From: Psococerastis gibbosa
Taxonomy: Eukaryota > Arthropoda > Insecta > Psocodea > Psocidae
Assembly (NCBI GenBank): GCA_963971405.1
Contig: OZ020489.1
Location: forward strand, 41,308,510 to 41,372,509
Direction of reading: 5' to 3'
Length of the DNA: 64,000 nt
The notes under the pieces are model-generated. The model searched no databases. It was not told the origin of the DNA and saw only the letters and a program-made list of their open reading frames with translations. The translations under genes and the position numbers were made by a program. Shown here piece by piece: positions 22,401 through 28,977 of the stretch (position 1 is its first letter; each line of letters begins with the position of its first letter).

Positions 22401-23791
22401 TGTGTGAGGTCATGTTTCTGGTTCGTAGTTATTTTTCTAATATTATAACTTCGGCGCAGAGAACTGCTTGGAAAGAAACTGACTTTATTTTTATGGGCCC
22501 CATGGCTTGAGTCGTTTTCTTCTTATTATTATAGGTTAAACATTCAATCTTAGTGACCTATTCCCAGAGGCAGGGGCAAGAGGTGCGACCGCGATGGGCG
22601 CCGAAACCGAGGAAACGAAGGGCGCCCTAACAGACACGGCCACGGGAGGTGAAATTTGTAATGATGGAAATTCATTAATACAAAAATAGTAAACAAAAGT
22701 AGCAAAAGACCTCTTACTGCCAAAATTATGGCTTGCACCTGCGGTGATTTGACCTCGGGCCACCACTGCCTATTCCTGCAAGTTTCCAACAAGAAGTACT
22801 GTGTTTCAACAAGCTACACCAATGTCTCTTTGGCTCTAACAGGCACTTTTTTTTTTAAGAGTCCAACTTACTTGATGTTGAGCAATGGCTCTGCCAAGCC
22901 CTACGTTGTCCATGGCTTGACGATAACGGTCTTCCAGAACCTCTAATTGTTCCTTCTTCCAAGCTCTCAACGCCTCTTCCTTCATGTTTTCATATTCCAT
23001 CTTGTGTTTGGCTCTTTCCTTTGCTGAGCGCTGCCTAATTTCCCGTGCAACGTCTCGGGCCTGGCTTTGAACCTAATCAACAATCAATCAACCAATCATG
23101 TATTAAATGTCAGAACCATATATGCCATACACTACGCCATTTTTTTTTTTATAAATTATGTCTTAAGTTAGTAAGTTAAAGCCTGCTCTGCTCAGTGCCT
23201 TTTTGCTTTCTGAAAGATACCATGTCCAAAACTAGGCTATTTTATATCTAGGAACATATTAAATGAAATAATTTTTGCCGGCATATTTGAAACAGCAACA
23301 AATTCAAATATAAAGGTAAAATCGTGCATGTAGTGAAATAATTATGTTATAGATTGCAGTGAAACTGGAAAAGCAGCAACCCTACGAGGTGTTTCACTGT
23401 TTGTTTTGTAAGAGTTAAGATCCTGACACACATGCAAAACGGCGCTATCAGGTATTACCTGACAGACAGGCTTATAGTCCTACTGCACCGATCCCCGACA
23501 TCATTTGGGAGTTGGCATGAAAGAATGGTTGGTCTGTAGCTAAACCTAAGTTCAAAAGTGTTGGGTTTCTCAAGCTAGGCATGGTAGAATATGGAATGTT
23601 GCCCGCAACTGCCTACTGTTTTGAGTAACTAATCAAGTTATTAACTTCCTATGAGCGTGGCAGAGTCGACTTTTTAAAAATTTCCTCACACTGCTATAAA
23701 AATTATAATGATAATTTACCTGTTGTAAACGTTGTTTTCTTCGCTTCAGCCACTCTTTCTTTTTGCAATCATCATAAAAACAAGTTCCCAT
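4385..23791 (-). CDS. CEP295-like: CEP295/Ana1-like centriole protein, 14 coding exons, about 1032 aa
   Basis: Coding exons in transcript order: 23791-23720, 23072-22872, 22381-22188, 21601-21505, 21032-20974, 20011-19096, 17921-17871, 17444-17238, 15787-15001, 13467-13354, 9110-9013, 7122-7037, 5921-5812, 4491-4385. Every junction is AG/GT and the reading frame is preserved across all thirteen. The start has a purine at -3, G at +4 and an in-frame TGA nine bases upstream. Residues 1-155 (RRKQRLQQVQSQARDVA, then ALRAWKKEQLEVLEDRY, then QPDVIEVMREETEKHRR) align with the basic coiled-coil N-terminus of CEP295, which at centrioles drives centriole-to-centrosome conversion. The rest is low-complexity with short helical blocks (VLNPALEYYIRKLLGLS; LEKMLTNLGMDWA). 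It is shorter than known relatives (fly Ana1 about 1700, human about 2600) and I see no ALMS-type C-terminus, so orthology is likely but not proven. Confidence 0.75.
4690..4986 (-). mobile_element. Non-autonomous hAT-like element
   Basis: The right end reads AAAGTTTGGGAACCCCTG, the reverse of a CAGGGGTTCCCAAAC hAT-type terminus. It is internally similar to 8684-8990 in opposite orientation (GTCCACGG, TAGCACGTAGCCTA). The left boundary is approximate. It lies in intron 13. Confidence 0.6.
5055..5275 (-). mobile_element. SINE-B, tRNA-derived, copy 1
   Basis: On the reverse strand the head has an A-box-like TAGCGTACTGGTA and a B box GGTTCGAGTCC. The body contains AAGCAGGCGGTCCCGGG and the tail is (TTTA)n. 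Other copies: 6905-6985, 8051-8250 and 13018-13165. Confidence 0.7.
5420..5690 (-). mobile_element. Non-LTR retrotransposon C-terminal tail
   Basis: The reverse-strand frame contains LLLTVQKRKLTHFG, then GRRRTSWLKNLRQWFG, then an FRATVSNVQIA-type end. This is a widespread insect LINE tail. Pieces of the same family are at 49228-49410 and 52430-52510. It is disrupted by frame changes. Confidence 0.65.
6079..6140. repeat. Short inverted repeat (hairpin)
   Basis: AATGATGAGAGCTGTTT and AAAACAGCTCTCATTATT face each other across about 25 bases inside intron 12. Confidence 0.6.
6172..6345 (+). mobile_element. SINE-A with poly(A) tail, copy 1
   Basis: Starts CTTCGGTGGCAAGGTGGTAG, an A-box-like head. 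It contains GGAGACGTGTCGCAACTCGA and ends GCAATTAACC plus a T/A-rich run. Other copies: 31735-31893 (reverse), 34880-35055 and 57712-57890. Confidence 0.7.
6528..6890 (+). repeat. Interspersed repeat R1, longer copy
   Basis: Contains the R1 body plus the downstream part AAATCGGAGGTAACCAGGAC and GTTATCATGTCCCACCATG, also seen at 57895-58045. Confidence 0.65.
6905..6985 (-). mobile_element. SINE-B fragment
   Basis: Starts at the (AAAT)n tail and breaks off after GGACCGCCTGCTTTACATGC. It lies about 50 bp from the donor of exon 12. Confidence 0.6.
7470..7562 (-). mobile_element. Non-LTR retrotransposon tail fragment
   Basis: The reverse-strand peptide GRSCGRPGTTLEGK resembles the GRPR tail of LINE proteins. 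FB1 copy B interrupts what may be the same fragment. Confidence 0.3.
7563..7941. mobile_element. FB1 palindromic miniature element, copy B
   Basis: A 379-bp foldback with TIR GGCGCCCATTCCA. Flanks are TTA (left) and TAA (right), consistent with a 3-bp duplication that has since mutated. Confidence 0.8.
8029..8586. mobile_element. FB3 foldback element (TTAA target site) with nested SINE-B
   Basis: TTAA stands at both ends (8025-8028, 8587-8590), with matching ends GAGGAGAAAATT and a reversed AATTTTCTACGTAGTCCTC. A SINE-B copy (8051-8250) sits in the left arm. Relatives: 40799-41192, 54535-54878, and partial copies at 21690 and 56452. TTAA suggests piggyBac-type mobilisation. Confidence 0.7.
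8684..8995 (+). mobile_element. Non-autonomous hAT-like element
   Basis: The left end is CAGGGGTTCCCAAACG. The body matches the reverse of 4690-4986 (CGTGGACC, TAGCCTACGTGCTAATA). The right end is diverged (GTGGACCACAG) and stops about 20 bp from the donor of exon 11. Confidence 0.6.
9142..11918 (-). mobile_element. Intact pogo-like DNA transposon
   Basis: 2777 bp with TIRs starting GGGGAGACCTAGGATA at both ends (reversed on the right) and TA at each flank (9140-9141, 11919-11920). It carries one long transposase ORF on the minus strand. A motif close to GGATACTTGATC recurs several times within about 250 bp of the left end and about 420 bp of the right end, plausible transposase-binding sites. 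It sits in intron 10 of the CEP295-like gene, same strand, with its left end about 30 bp from the acceptor of exon 11. Confidence 0.92.
9444..11459 (-). CDS. pogo/Tigger-type DDE transposase, 671 aa
   Basis: Catalyses cut-and-paste transposition of the surrounding element. The upstream in-frame Met adds five residues, but MPRVYKPK at 11459 is the start typical of the family. Order of parts: a psq-type helix-turn-helix (residues about 15-55, GTARKFGINVMTLKRMVR); a second DNA-binding CENP-B-like region (about 60-140); the DDE core with catalytic Asp at about 182 (NVWNCDETG), 293 (IMDNHETH) and 329 (LQPLDRGVYGP), the last two 35 residues apart; a Lys/Glu-rich linker and acidic Ser stretch; and a C-terminal domain of about 65 residues beginning VGNFIIVKL that resembles the small beta-barrel tail of many insect relatives. 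No frameshift or stop was seen, so it may be active or recently so. Confidence 0.92.
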   Translation of the reverse strand: MPRVYKPKEGSQKRTPYDPKKVMQAVEEAIESGNMKGTARKFGINVMTLKRMVRRGESKVPGYQNRLIFKSAEENELADFLVNMSHRYYGLNIMSLRTLAYQFAKSNGIIYPKTWDKDEMASEAWYYGFMRRNERLALRTPQATSLSRATAFNRHVVGEFFSKLTALYDREKIPPQNVWNCDETGVTTVHKPGKIISVKGIKQVGMVTSAERGSLVSICTAISATGQHIPPFFIFPRVKWQSKMLDESPAGSGGSTDKNASGWMTAELFVKFLEHFTRFAKPTLQAKVILIMDNHETHISVDALNFAKSTGIIMLTIPPHTSHKLQPLDRGVYGPLKRYYNTAASEWMVTHPGRTLTIYDIAGLMKHAYPRAMTPSTILAGFRCTGIWPLDSNAFADVEFLTSAVTDRPLLEEAPELPSASAIPSTSNECYSPIVHKTPEKQQQQNEVEASGHVTPDDIMPLPKALPRKASTQGRKRGRCRILTDTPEKKAIEEEALMKAEKKKGAEEKKLAAKEKKLAAKNKVASTKEKKKRKEDSDSESSEEDMSVHDSSGGSDFVERSSDEDELDPEVDVAMDLLEVGNFIIVKLTSSNLFEFYVAKIIDIGDDGLLKVIFAKRQGRTQQFFFSISPEEGYVARCDIVAKLPVPCQSRGTARTQKLLNFSVNIKRFFN
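11921..12212. other. Intron sequence, nothing recognised
   Basis: Right flank of the pogo element within intron 10. No repeat end or coding signal was identified. Confidence 0.3.
12213..12555 (+). mobile_element. Truncated GGGGTATTCAC element with a Myb/SANT-like exon remnant
   Basis: Starts TTAGGGGTATTCACCGTG and matches 55439-56303 through GAAATTAATAAAAAAAAGG and GGCAAGAGGTGGACTACAGC. It then breaks off into a LINE tail. See the fuller copy for the coding remnant. Confidence 0.55.
12590..12950 (+). mobile_element. Non-LTR retrotransposon C-terminal tail
   Basis: Frames contain DVQEKLTEKRLNWY, NREIQGRRPPGRPK and a Trp-Lys-Arg-Cys-Cys end. This is the standard LINE tail, with several stops and shifts. 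Confidence 0.6.
13018..13165 (-). mobile_element. SINE-B, truncated copy
   Basis: Has the (AAAT)n tail end and the AAGCCAACCTAACGGAGTTA body, with an internal deletion relative to 5055-5275. The tRNA-like head is missing. Confidence 0.6.
13571..14047. repeat. 46-bp direct repeat flanking FB1 copy C
   Basis: ATGGG(T/A)ACCTTACTTTCACC through GCGGCTGCCGGT occurs at about 13571-13616 and again at about 13999-14045. FB1 copy C lies exactly between the two. The repeat does not extend beyond two units. Confidence 0.85.
13618..13997. mobile_element. FB1 palindromic miniature element, copy C
   Basis: A 380-bp foldback with GGCGCC ends. TAT stands on the left and TTAT on the right. Inserted at the junction of the 46-bp repeat units. 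Confidence 0.82.
14170..14310. mobile_element. G-tract hAT-like element, GGACGAATCCAG family
   Basis: GTCAGGGACGAATCCAGCCC is followed by an uninterrupted run of about ten Gs, then AGAGCGTAATAAATTAACTT and a long C run. It matches 47528-47790 and 56868-57050. Confidence 0.5.
14622..14988 (+). mobile_element. 5'-truncated LINE (RNase H-side zinc-knuckle region) with 11-bp target duplication
   Basis: Encodes RTGHITTNEYLHRFHL and CRACRLANETLEHILLQC, the post-RNase-H Cys/His motif of I/R1-type LINEs. AGTGTAACTTA flanks it at 14611-14621 and 14989-14999. The right duplicate is the 5' splice site of host exon 9 read in reverse. Confidence 0.7.
15001..15787 (-). CDS. CEP295-like: CEP295-like exon 9: Cys-rich patch and 12-residue repeats
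   Basis: 262 codons after a TTTGCAG acceptor. The first half has a cysteine-rich patch (SCDCKKQ, KQTCDV, KCVREV, NCACVHHY). The second half has degenerate 12-residue repeats around GTEKTRRSS. The donor CATA|GTAAGTTACAC is chosen because its phase joins to exon 10; the open frame itself runs on to 14942. A LINE insertion lies immediately inside the intron. Confidence 0.65.
15990..16330 (-). mobile_element. LINE C-terminus and 3' tail (CR1-like)
   Basis: The reverse-strand frame YNKYGERLNKVLIPKIFNEL continues to PPQMKKFKQMGELKAGI and a stop, the typical end of CR1/Rex-like reverse transcriptases. A run of AAATAAAAATAAAAT follows. Confidence 0.55.
16500..16717 (+). mobile_element. SINE-like element with (TTA)n tail, copy 2
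   Basis: The head differs from other copies (5' truncated), but TAGGTTGATATCGAGGACG, GTCATTGGCATAGGACAAGG and the ATTATTATTATTAT tail match. Confidence 0.65.
16930..17188 (+). mobile_element. SINE-like element with (TTA)n tail, copy 3
   Basis: Nearly full length, starting CCCGTATCTGTACTTG and ending GTCCTTCAGGACATATTATT. It stops 50 bp before the donor of exon 8 (transcription runs the other way). Confidence 0.7.
17445..17870. other. Intron 7, nothing recognised
   Basis: A plain AT-rich intron between exons 7 and 8. Confidence 0.35.
18029..18170. mobile_element. Palindromic miniature element (FB4)
   Basis: Arms TGTCGCATGATTCCTCAG and CTGAGGAATCATACGACA with about 30 loop bases around AATTTTTTTTAAATAG. 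A single copy in the window. Confidence 0.7.
18330..18450 (+). mobile_element. Possible LINE zinc-knuckle fragment
   Basis: The peptide MNRLNRLIDTKCRWC looks like the Cys-x-x-Cys start of a LINE C-terminal motif. It is short and isolated. Confidence 0.25.
18675..19050. mobile_element. FB1 palindromic miniature element, copy D
   Basis: A 376-bp foldback with variant end GGCGGGGATTCCACAG. Flanks are TAA and TTA. Core orientation and the GACGTTGTAACAGACAT arm motif are diverged. It lies in intron 6. Confidence 0.78.
19096..20011 (-). CDS. CEP295-like: CEP295-like exon 6: degenerate LATSPQ repeat region
   Basis: A 305-codon exon between a TTGCAG acceptor and a CAT|GTAAGT donor. It encodes at least six imperfect units around RLGTGRPFTDLATSPQ, two of them extended by a QFS(Q/K)YFPMATSPKANA insert. 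The Thr-Ser-Pro core recurs about nine times, so the region may be a cluster of proline-directed phosphorylation sites; that role is inferred. Little secondary structure is expected. FB1 copy D starts 45 bp past the donor and extends the open frame artificially. Confidence 0.75.
20173..20500. mobile_element. Palindromic miniature element (FB5)
   Basis: Ends TGGAGAAGTAAGAACGCATT and AATG-type reverse ACGTTCTTACTTCTCCA. The arms run about 50 bp and include GATCCACAGTA. The interior holds ACCGGTTTCCGATATTTCGG. Confidence 0.7.
20501..20973. other. Intron 5, nothing further recognised
   Basis: Contains a 63-codon open frame on the plus strand (20651-20842) with no motif, judged incidental. Confidence 0.3.
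21040..21480. other. Intron 4, unassigned repeat-like sequence
   Basis: The reverse-strand peptide HRGLNPEPDRGVWICYEVPT is open for 62 codons but has no recognised family. Short (AAT)n runs lie at 21219-21250. Confidence 0.25.
21690..21835. mobile_element. FB3 element, half copy
   Basis: Begins GTAAGAGTGTACGCCCCGTA. It contains GATTTGGCCCATTGAAGTTG and AGAAGACTACTTCATGTATC, as in 40799-41192. The second arm is absent. Confidence 0.5.
21970..22175 (+). mobile_element. tRNA-like core enclosed by an inverted repeat, copy 1, plus associated repeat
   Basis: CGAAACTAGAGAATCCAG and a near-complement TTATTCTCTATTTTCGG flank a core that has GGTTCAAGTCC (B box) and ends GGGTGCAG plus a T run. TGCAAAGGCCGGAGTCGA and CTACTGGTTCTTCATTA follow, shared with 43341-43560. 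The repeat ends about 14 bp from the exon 3 donor. Confidence 0.55.
22188..23791 (-). CDS. CEP295-like: CEP295-like exons 1-3: conserved basic coiled-coil N-terminus
   Basis: Exons of 24, 67 and 64.7 codons encode a continuous, highly charged helix rich in Arg, Lys, Glu and Gln. Exon 1 begins MGTCFYDDCKKKEW; Gly2 with Cys4 could permit lipidation, which is speculative. Landmarks shared with CEP295 as I remember it are an RRK.RL block, a VR/VQ..RD.A..IR block, EE.LRA.W, and a Pro-Asp pair opening the next helix. Exon 3 ends CCAG|GTAACA, and a repeat begins about 14 bp into that intron. Confidence 0.7.
22382..22871. other. Intron 2, nothing recognised
   Basis: Short overlapping open frames on both strands lack motifs. 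No repeat ends were identified. Confidence 0.3.
23073..23719. other. Intron 1, nothing recognised
   Basis: 650 bp of plain intron between the start exon and exon 2. Confidence 0.35.
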
Positions 23792-24405
23792 CTCTACGAA
23801 TCACTAGACTCATTACAGTAAGATACTGCTGGGACTTTTGAATTAAAAAATAGTAATTATTTAACTAAAATTAATGTAAAATATATATTAAAAATATAAG
23901 AACACGATGTAAACAAACACTGGCAGACCGCCATATTTCCAAATACCGTGGCATTAGTTGGCGGTTGATCATTTGAATTTTGGCGGGTTGGTTAGTAGTG
24001 ACACCTGTTATTTAATAAATAAACTTAAGTGTTACACCGCTTGCCGAGAGAGGCCAGTTTTTATCCTTTTTTAATCAAGAGTGAATCCCCCTAAAAGCGC
24101 CCAAATTAAAAAAAGTTTGAATGACACAAAATCCTTTTAATTTTGTACGTTTTATTGCCATATAAATAGTATAACTGCTATACATGGCCCGTATAACAAT
24201 ATACAATCGTTTATTTTGCAAACAGGGGGGGGGGTTTCCCCTTATGAATTTAGGTTAATTTATATACGAATTTATGTACGAAATTTGTGGGTTTCTTTTT
24301 ACAAACGAGGGCCATACCAAAACGAAGAAGATGAAGATGACTATTTGCGCACGGTTGCATATCAGTTAAATTGCAGAAAAATAGAAAGAAAGAATTGAAA
24401 TCGAA
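23792..24405. other. Presumed 5' flank of the CEP295-like gene
   Basis: An upstream TGA in frame with the start lies nine bases away. No TATA box or initiator can be fixed by eye. A G run of ten lies near 24225-24234. Confidence 0.3.
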
Positions 24406-24409
24406 TCGA

Positions 24410-24592
24410 CTCCATAGATTTCGGACATTGTATTGTTACTGTATGAATTTTTGGCCATTGGCAAACTGACCTATACGTTCTCGGTGTCAACCTACACCGG
24501 CTAGAAGCGTTAATAGACAAGTTGAGACAAGCTTATTATTGGCGCAATGAAACAGGTGAAAGTATGACTTAGCCAAGTACAGATCTGATATC
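24410..24592 (-). mobile_element. SINE-like element with (TTA)n tail, copy 4 (reverse)
   Basis: Reads CGGTGTCAACCTACACCGG and AGGTGAAAGTATGACTTAGC, the reverse of the other copies. The tail is missing. Confidence 0.65.
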
Positions 24593-24599
24593 CTTATAA

Positions 24600-25400
24600 T
24601 AGCAGGATACATTTTGGCTAAGCAATCAATGGAGAGTAGGTACGCTAGAATGGGCATTTAATTGTACATTTACGGCCCATGGGTTACATAAAAAATTACT
24701 TTTCATTTCATTGTTCTTATTGTTTTCTTTTTATAATTATTACATCTTAATTATTTAATTCCTATTTATTTGTAGTACCTACAAGGAAAGCTTTGTGAAT
24801 TTTTATGGTCGAAAATTTCGATTTCGGGTTTCCAGTGGATGTTTGAAATTTGGCACATAGGTTCACAAAAATGATCAATTACGGGGGGTTTTCCCTAGTG
24901 ATGTGTAACTCCAGGTGGAATTAATTCCTACGGACTGAATCCGAAGGCTCCACAGCGGATGCAACTCCACTAGCCAGGCCTGTTCCGATTCCATTTCACC
25001 CAGCTCGGACATGGGCTGATGATAAGTTAAGCATAGGATATGTTTATTATTTCACTTCCAGGGCGACACGACAAGTGCTGTGTCAGTGTGTTGACTATTC
25101 ATAGGCTCAATGTTGATTAGTAGCCTATTTCAGTGTTTAATGTGCTTGTGTATTTGCATTAGGTTTGACATACCGGTACCACACGTGATGCAGTGGATGC
25201 GGACCATTGGATTCAGTCCGTTGGATTCCATCCACTGCCGATGGATGTACGTACATCCAGACTTAAGCCCACAAAATGTGTGGAGTTACACATCACTAGT
25301 TTTCCCTCCAAAAAAGAATATTATGAGTATGTAGGGCAAGAACCCGGCAACATTAATTCCATTGCTTCTAGGAAGCATTTATTAAATCATCTAGCCGAGT
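24600..25400. other. No gene recognised
   Basis: Non-coding by eye. Short open frames (25110-25402) overlap in several frames without motifs. A GGATTCAGTCCGTTGGATTC direct repeat lies near 25208. Confidence 0.25.
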
Positions 25401-25404
25401 AATA

Positions 25405-26115
25405 ATGTCCGTTCTTACACTCAACCAGAGTGTCAACTGCATTAAATATATAGACACACAGCTCTAAAACTCTGAAGGACGTGTCCGCTAAACAGTTAGT
25501 TATAAATTCTAAACAGGAAGAACAATCGAGTGGGAATGATGAGAACAGCAGGTCTGTTATAAGAAAGTCCCCCACCCCCCCAAGTAATGGCTGAAAATGT
25601 AGCAAATGTGGGACGAAAACCTATCACTTCAAATTCAGAGTCCTTTTAAACTATAATATAGACACACATCACTAAAATTCTGAAGTTCGTCTCCGCTAAA
25701 GAGTTAGATAGGTACGAGTTTTAAGTAGCAACAACAATTGAGTGCTGGGAATGATGAGAATAGCAGGTCTGTTGTAAGAAAGCCCCCACCGCCCCCCCCC
25801 CCCCCCCCAAGTAATGCCAGAAAATGTAGGAAATGTGGGACGAAAACCTATCAATTGAAATTCAGAGTCCTTTACAACTATAATCACTAAAACACTAATC
25901 ACTAAGCCCCCCCCCCCCAAGTAATGGCTGAAAATGTGGCAAATGTGGGGCGAAAACCTATCGGTTGAAATTCAGAGTCCCTACTAAAATATAGACACAC
26001 AGGCCACAGCACTAAAACTCTGAAGTTCGTGTCCGCTAAAGAGTTAAATACGAGTTTTAAGTAGCAAGAACAGTCGACTGTGAAGGAGGAATGGCTGCTG
26101 TAAGAAAGCAGCTCA
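25405..26115 (-). repeat. Tandem, unequal copies of a SINE-B-like tRNA-derived repeat
   Basis: Three blocks share ATAGACACACA, TCTGAAG-CGT-TCCGCTAAA, CAAGTAATGG and GTGGGACGAAAACCTATCA. Two blocks include long C runs (25790-25808, 25907-25918). The reverse strand shows a weak B box. Confidence 0.55.
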
Positions 26116-26129
26116 GCGCCCGGGGGACG

Positions 26130-26560
26130 CAAGTTGCGACTTGCCTCAATTTAATGCCCTCCAAAAGGCAATTTATTAAGTGTACGGTAGGTGGCGTTGT
26201 TTTTTTCGGTTGGTTGCCCTTTCTTTGCCCACATGCCCCATTAAAGAGACAACCACTCTATGTCCTGTAATTTATTCTAAACATTTAAAGTCAATGCTTG
26301 TTCGCGTCACACAATTTCTGAGGAAATCCGAGCCTTGCTTTTTTTGATCAGAGTTCGGACCCTTTCCCCACCTATCTCAGTCTGTATTAGGCGGAGAAAA
26401 AAGGTTTTTGACGAGCTGTCAGCACCGAGGACACATGAAAGAATAGGTTCCTTTGTATTGCCTACAACTTCGAGTGGTTTTTGAAAGAGGAGTGCAAAAT
26501 AGAACTAAAATATTGAGAACAAGGCTTCGCCCTACCAGCACTGCCGGTGGTGGAAGCTCC
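26130..26560. other. No gene recognised
   Basis: Low-information sequence. No repeat end or coding signal was identified. Confidence 0.25.
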
Positions 26561-26564
26561 CATG

Positions 26565-26947
26565 TTGTCATTGCCATGTTCTACCGGTAGCTCAGGTCAA
26601 TAGAAACTAAAGAGCGTGGTTCTAAGTTACTTTACCAACAGACGACGTAGGATTCATTCCTCTGGCGCATATTCCACCTACGTCAATAGTAAATAGTAAA
26701 TGTGGTATTGACGTTTTAGCGGACATTAAAGACAGTCTAAAAATGTCTGCTACCACGTCAATACCACATTTAATATTGACTATTGACGTAGGTGGAATAA
26801 GCGCCTCTGAGGAGAGAGAAGGATGAGCAACAGAATAGACAAGAGGAATTTCATAGAATAAAGACGAGAATATTGGCATAGTAACTTAGAACCACGTCCT
26901 TTATAGTTTCTATTGGCCTGAGCTACCGGTAGAAATGTCAATGACCA
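26565..26947. mobile_element. Foldback element (FB6) containing a nested FB1-mini
   Basis: Arms contain CTACCGGTAGCTCAGG-TCAATAG on the left and its complement on the right, plus GTGGTTCTAAGTTACT. The 142-bp FB1-mini sits between the arms. The outer ends are approximate. Confidence 0.7.
26664..26805. mobile_element. FB1-mini, 142 bp, copy 1
   Basis: Ends GGCGCATATTCCACCTACG and its complement, with TCT on both sides (26661-26663, 26806-26808). The centre keeps AGCGGACATTAAAGAC and GTCTGCTACCACGTC. Confidence 0.85.
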
Positions 26948-26989
26948 CCCTTGCTGAGGACTATGGGGGAACGTGACCTACGTTGGCCG

Positions 26990-27075
26990 TATGGTTTAAT
27001 TGAAAGACTGGGCCGAAAAGCCCAAAATTCGCCCATATGGAAAATAAAGACAATTTTCTTTCTTTCTTTCTGTTG
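26990..27075 (+). mobile_element. LINE 3' end with hairpin and (TTTC)n tail
   Basis: CTGGGCCGAAAAGCCCAAAA, then ATGGAAAATAAAGACAATT and TTTCTTTCTTTC. The same tail follows the reverse-transcriptase fragment at 32907-33135. Confidence 0.6.
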
Positions 27076-27660
27076 GAGTAGCTTAACCTTGTTAGCAAAG
27101 ACAGACATGTCCTTCAATGAATGGAAAGTCAATCAGATCGACCATATTCGTAAGCCTCCCAGACGCCAGACGGCCTTTCACCTAAAAAAATAATGCCACT
27201 GCCCACTTGTGGATAACAATTAAAAACCAGAGTGTTTCAATTGATTAAAATAATGTCAAATAAAACTAAAATTTTCAAAATATTTTCTAGGATTTCGGAA
27301 AAGTTACAACCCCCCTCCCCTATAACAGAACTTTTTTATAGTTCTAGGTCTTATACGTCTTGTAAGTAGGGATATAATAACTATAGATGAAACACGAGAG
27401 TAGAATCAAAGTACGTACATAACATCGTGGATTAGGCCCCGGAAGAAATTAAAGCAGCAGTAAAAGAGAGAGCAGAGAGCAAGCAAGGTGTAGAGACAAT
27501 TAGAAATGGAAGAAACGTTGTGCGAAGCGCTGTAAGACGTGAATTAATATGGCTGATATCTCTCCATACTTTATTAAAGAGTTGCTCTGCACGGATAAAA
27601 CTTGGGCGACTCTAGAGTTAAATTACACCGTTAACTTTCGGCGATAAAGCAGCTCGCAGG
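27076..27660. other. No gene recognised
   Basis: A 42-codon highly charged open stretch (PEEIKAAVKERAESKQGV) lies at about 27436-27565 on the plus strand. It could be a remnant exon or a LINE piece, but support is too thin for a gene. Confidence 0.25.
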
Positions 27661-27869
27661 GAAATAAATGGCAAATCACGAACATGGGGGGGGGGGGGGG
27701 CACCTAACTTAGCCCCCACAACTATCTTACTCCTCCACATTATTTTAGACAAAAGCCTGGGGCAGAGATTTTTAGTTCTTCTATGCGAACGAGATTGTGG
27801 GCAACATAGTGTATAGTTAGCCTACTCAGTTAGATATTTCAAGGCACCTTCTCTATGCGTTGGTTGTAA

Positions 27870-27938
27870 GAGTGGGCCAAAAAGTACAAAATTCGTCTAG
27901 GCCTACAGTATATGGAAAATAAAGACAAATTTCTTTCT
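27870..27938 (+). mobile_element. Diverged LINE 3' end
   Basis: GAGTGGGCCAAAAAGTACAA and TATGGAAAATAAAGACAAAT, then TTTCTTTC. The hairpin is decayed. Confidence 0.45.
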
Positions 27939-28009
27939 TCTCATTTCCTAGTAGGATGTTCATTTACATAGGCCTATTATATGTTTGCTTAGGTTGGGTT
28001 AGGTTAAGC

Positions 28010-28970
28010 TGTTGTTAGCATAGACGTACGTAGGTACTGTATATGTATAGGGGGCCGAGATCCTGCCTCCTCCCCTCCCGAAATGGGAAAATGTATGTGT
28101 AACTGATGCTGTGATGATTTTTGTTTTCTCATTTCCTTATGGTGTTCATAGGTAATTAGTGGAAACAGATTAAAAAACAATAGGTTTAAAAATGCTTGGT
28201 AGGCTACCAAATAAGACATTTCCCTTTATGCCAATATTATTGTGTCTGGTTGCCATGCCTACATGATGCCAACATTTCTATTTTGGGTGGTTAATCCAAA
28301 TACACAACATGATGGATAATTTTCCAGATCTAATAGATGATTGGGTCAACAATGAGCGGTAATAAGCGGTTTGGTTGGTACAATTCGACATCGTTTCTCG
28401 TCTTAGGTCTCTACAAGGAGTTAGAACTAAAATTCGGTACCTAGAAGTCGGCAAAAAGTTAATAGCCATGGATGATGTAGTCTTGCACAAATTTCTTCGG
28501 CGGTTAAATCGGCCATGTTACAGATTAATGCGCTAGGTGTACCTGACTTGCATACGGTAACTAAATTGGCCAGTTGGTCACTAGTGCAGTCCTGTGGCAT
28601 ATATATAAGGGGGGCCGAGCCCCCCCCCCCCGAAATTGGAAGATGTAAGACGTAATTAACCAATATGAGTTGTTGTAATGCAGTTACCCCCTCCCTTGCA
28701 GTTCATAGGAGCATTTTAGTATACTCCTTTGGAAAAAATAAAGTGAAAAGTGTTCGGAAGTGAAACAAATTAAAAAGTCGGGTCTGTCAATGTCCCCCCC
28801 CTTTTGAAAAAAATTCTAAAACCGCCACTGCCTGATACCAGATGATACCAGATCTTAATAGAAGTTCGGGTCATTAGTGATTAGTGAGTGGTTTGATTGG
28901 TAGAATTCAACTTCCCCTCGTGCCTCTACCCGCAACAAGAAGTTGTTAGTTAGAGGTGATCTGGTCATGC
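28010..28970. repeat. Diverged tandem duplication of about 0.55 kb
   Basis: GGGGGCCGAG-CC with CCCGAAA-TGG-A-ATGTA occurs near 28050 and 28603. TGAGCGGTAATAAGCGGTTTG near 28353 is matched by TAGTGAGTGGTTTGATTGG near 28882. No coding signal. Confidence 0.45.
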
Positions 28971-28977
28971 CCTCCTC

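Noticed and set aside
22053-22510. Plus-strand frames of 109-131 codons
   Set aside because: Antisense to exon 3 of the CEP295-like gene and running into intron.
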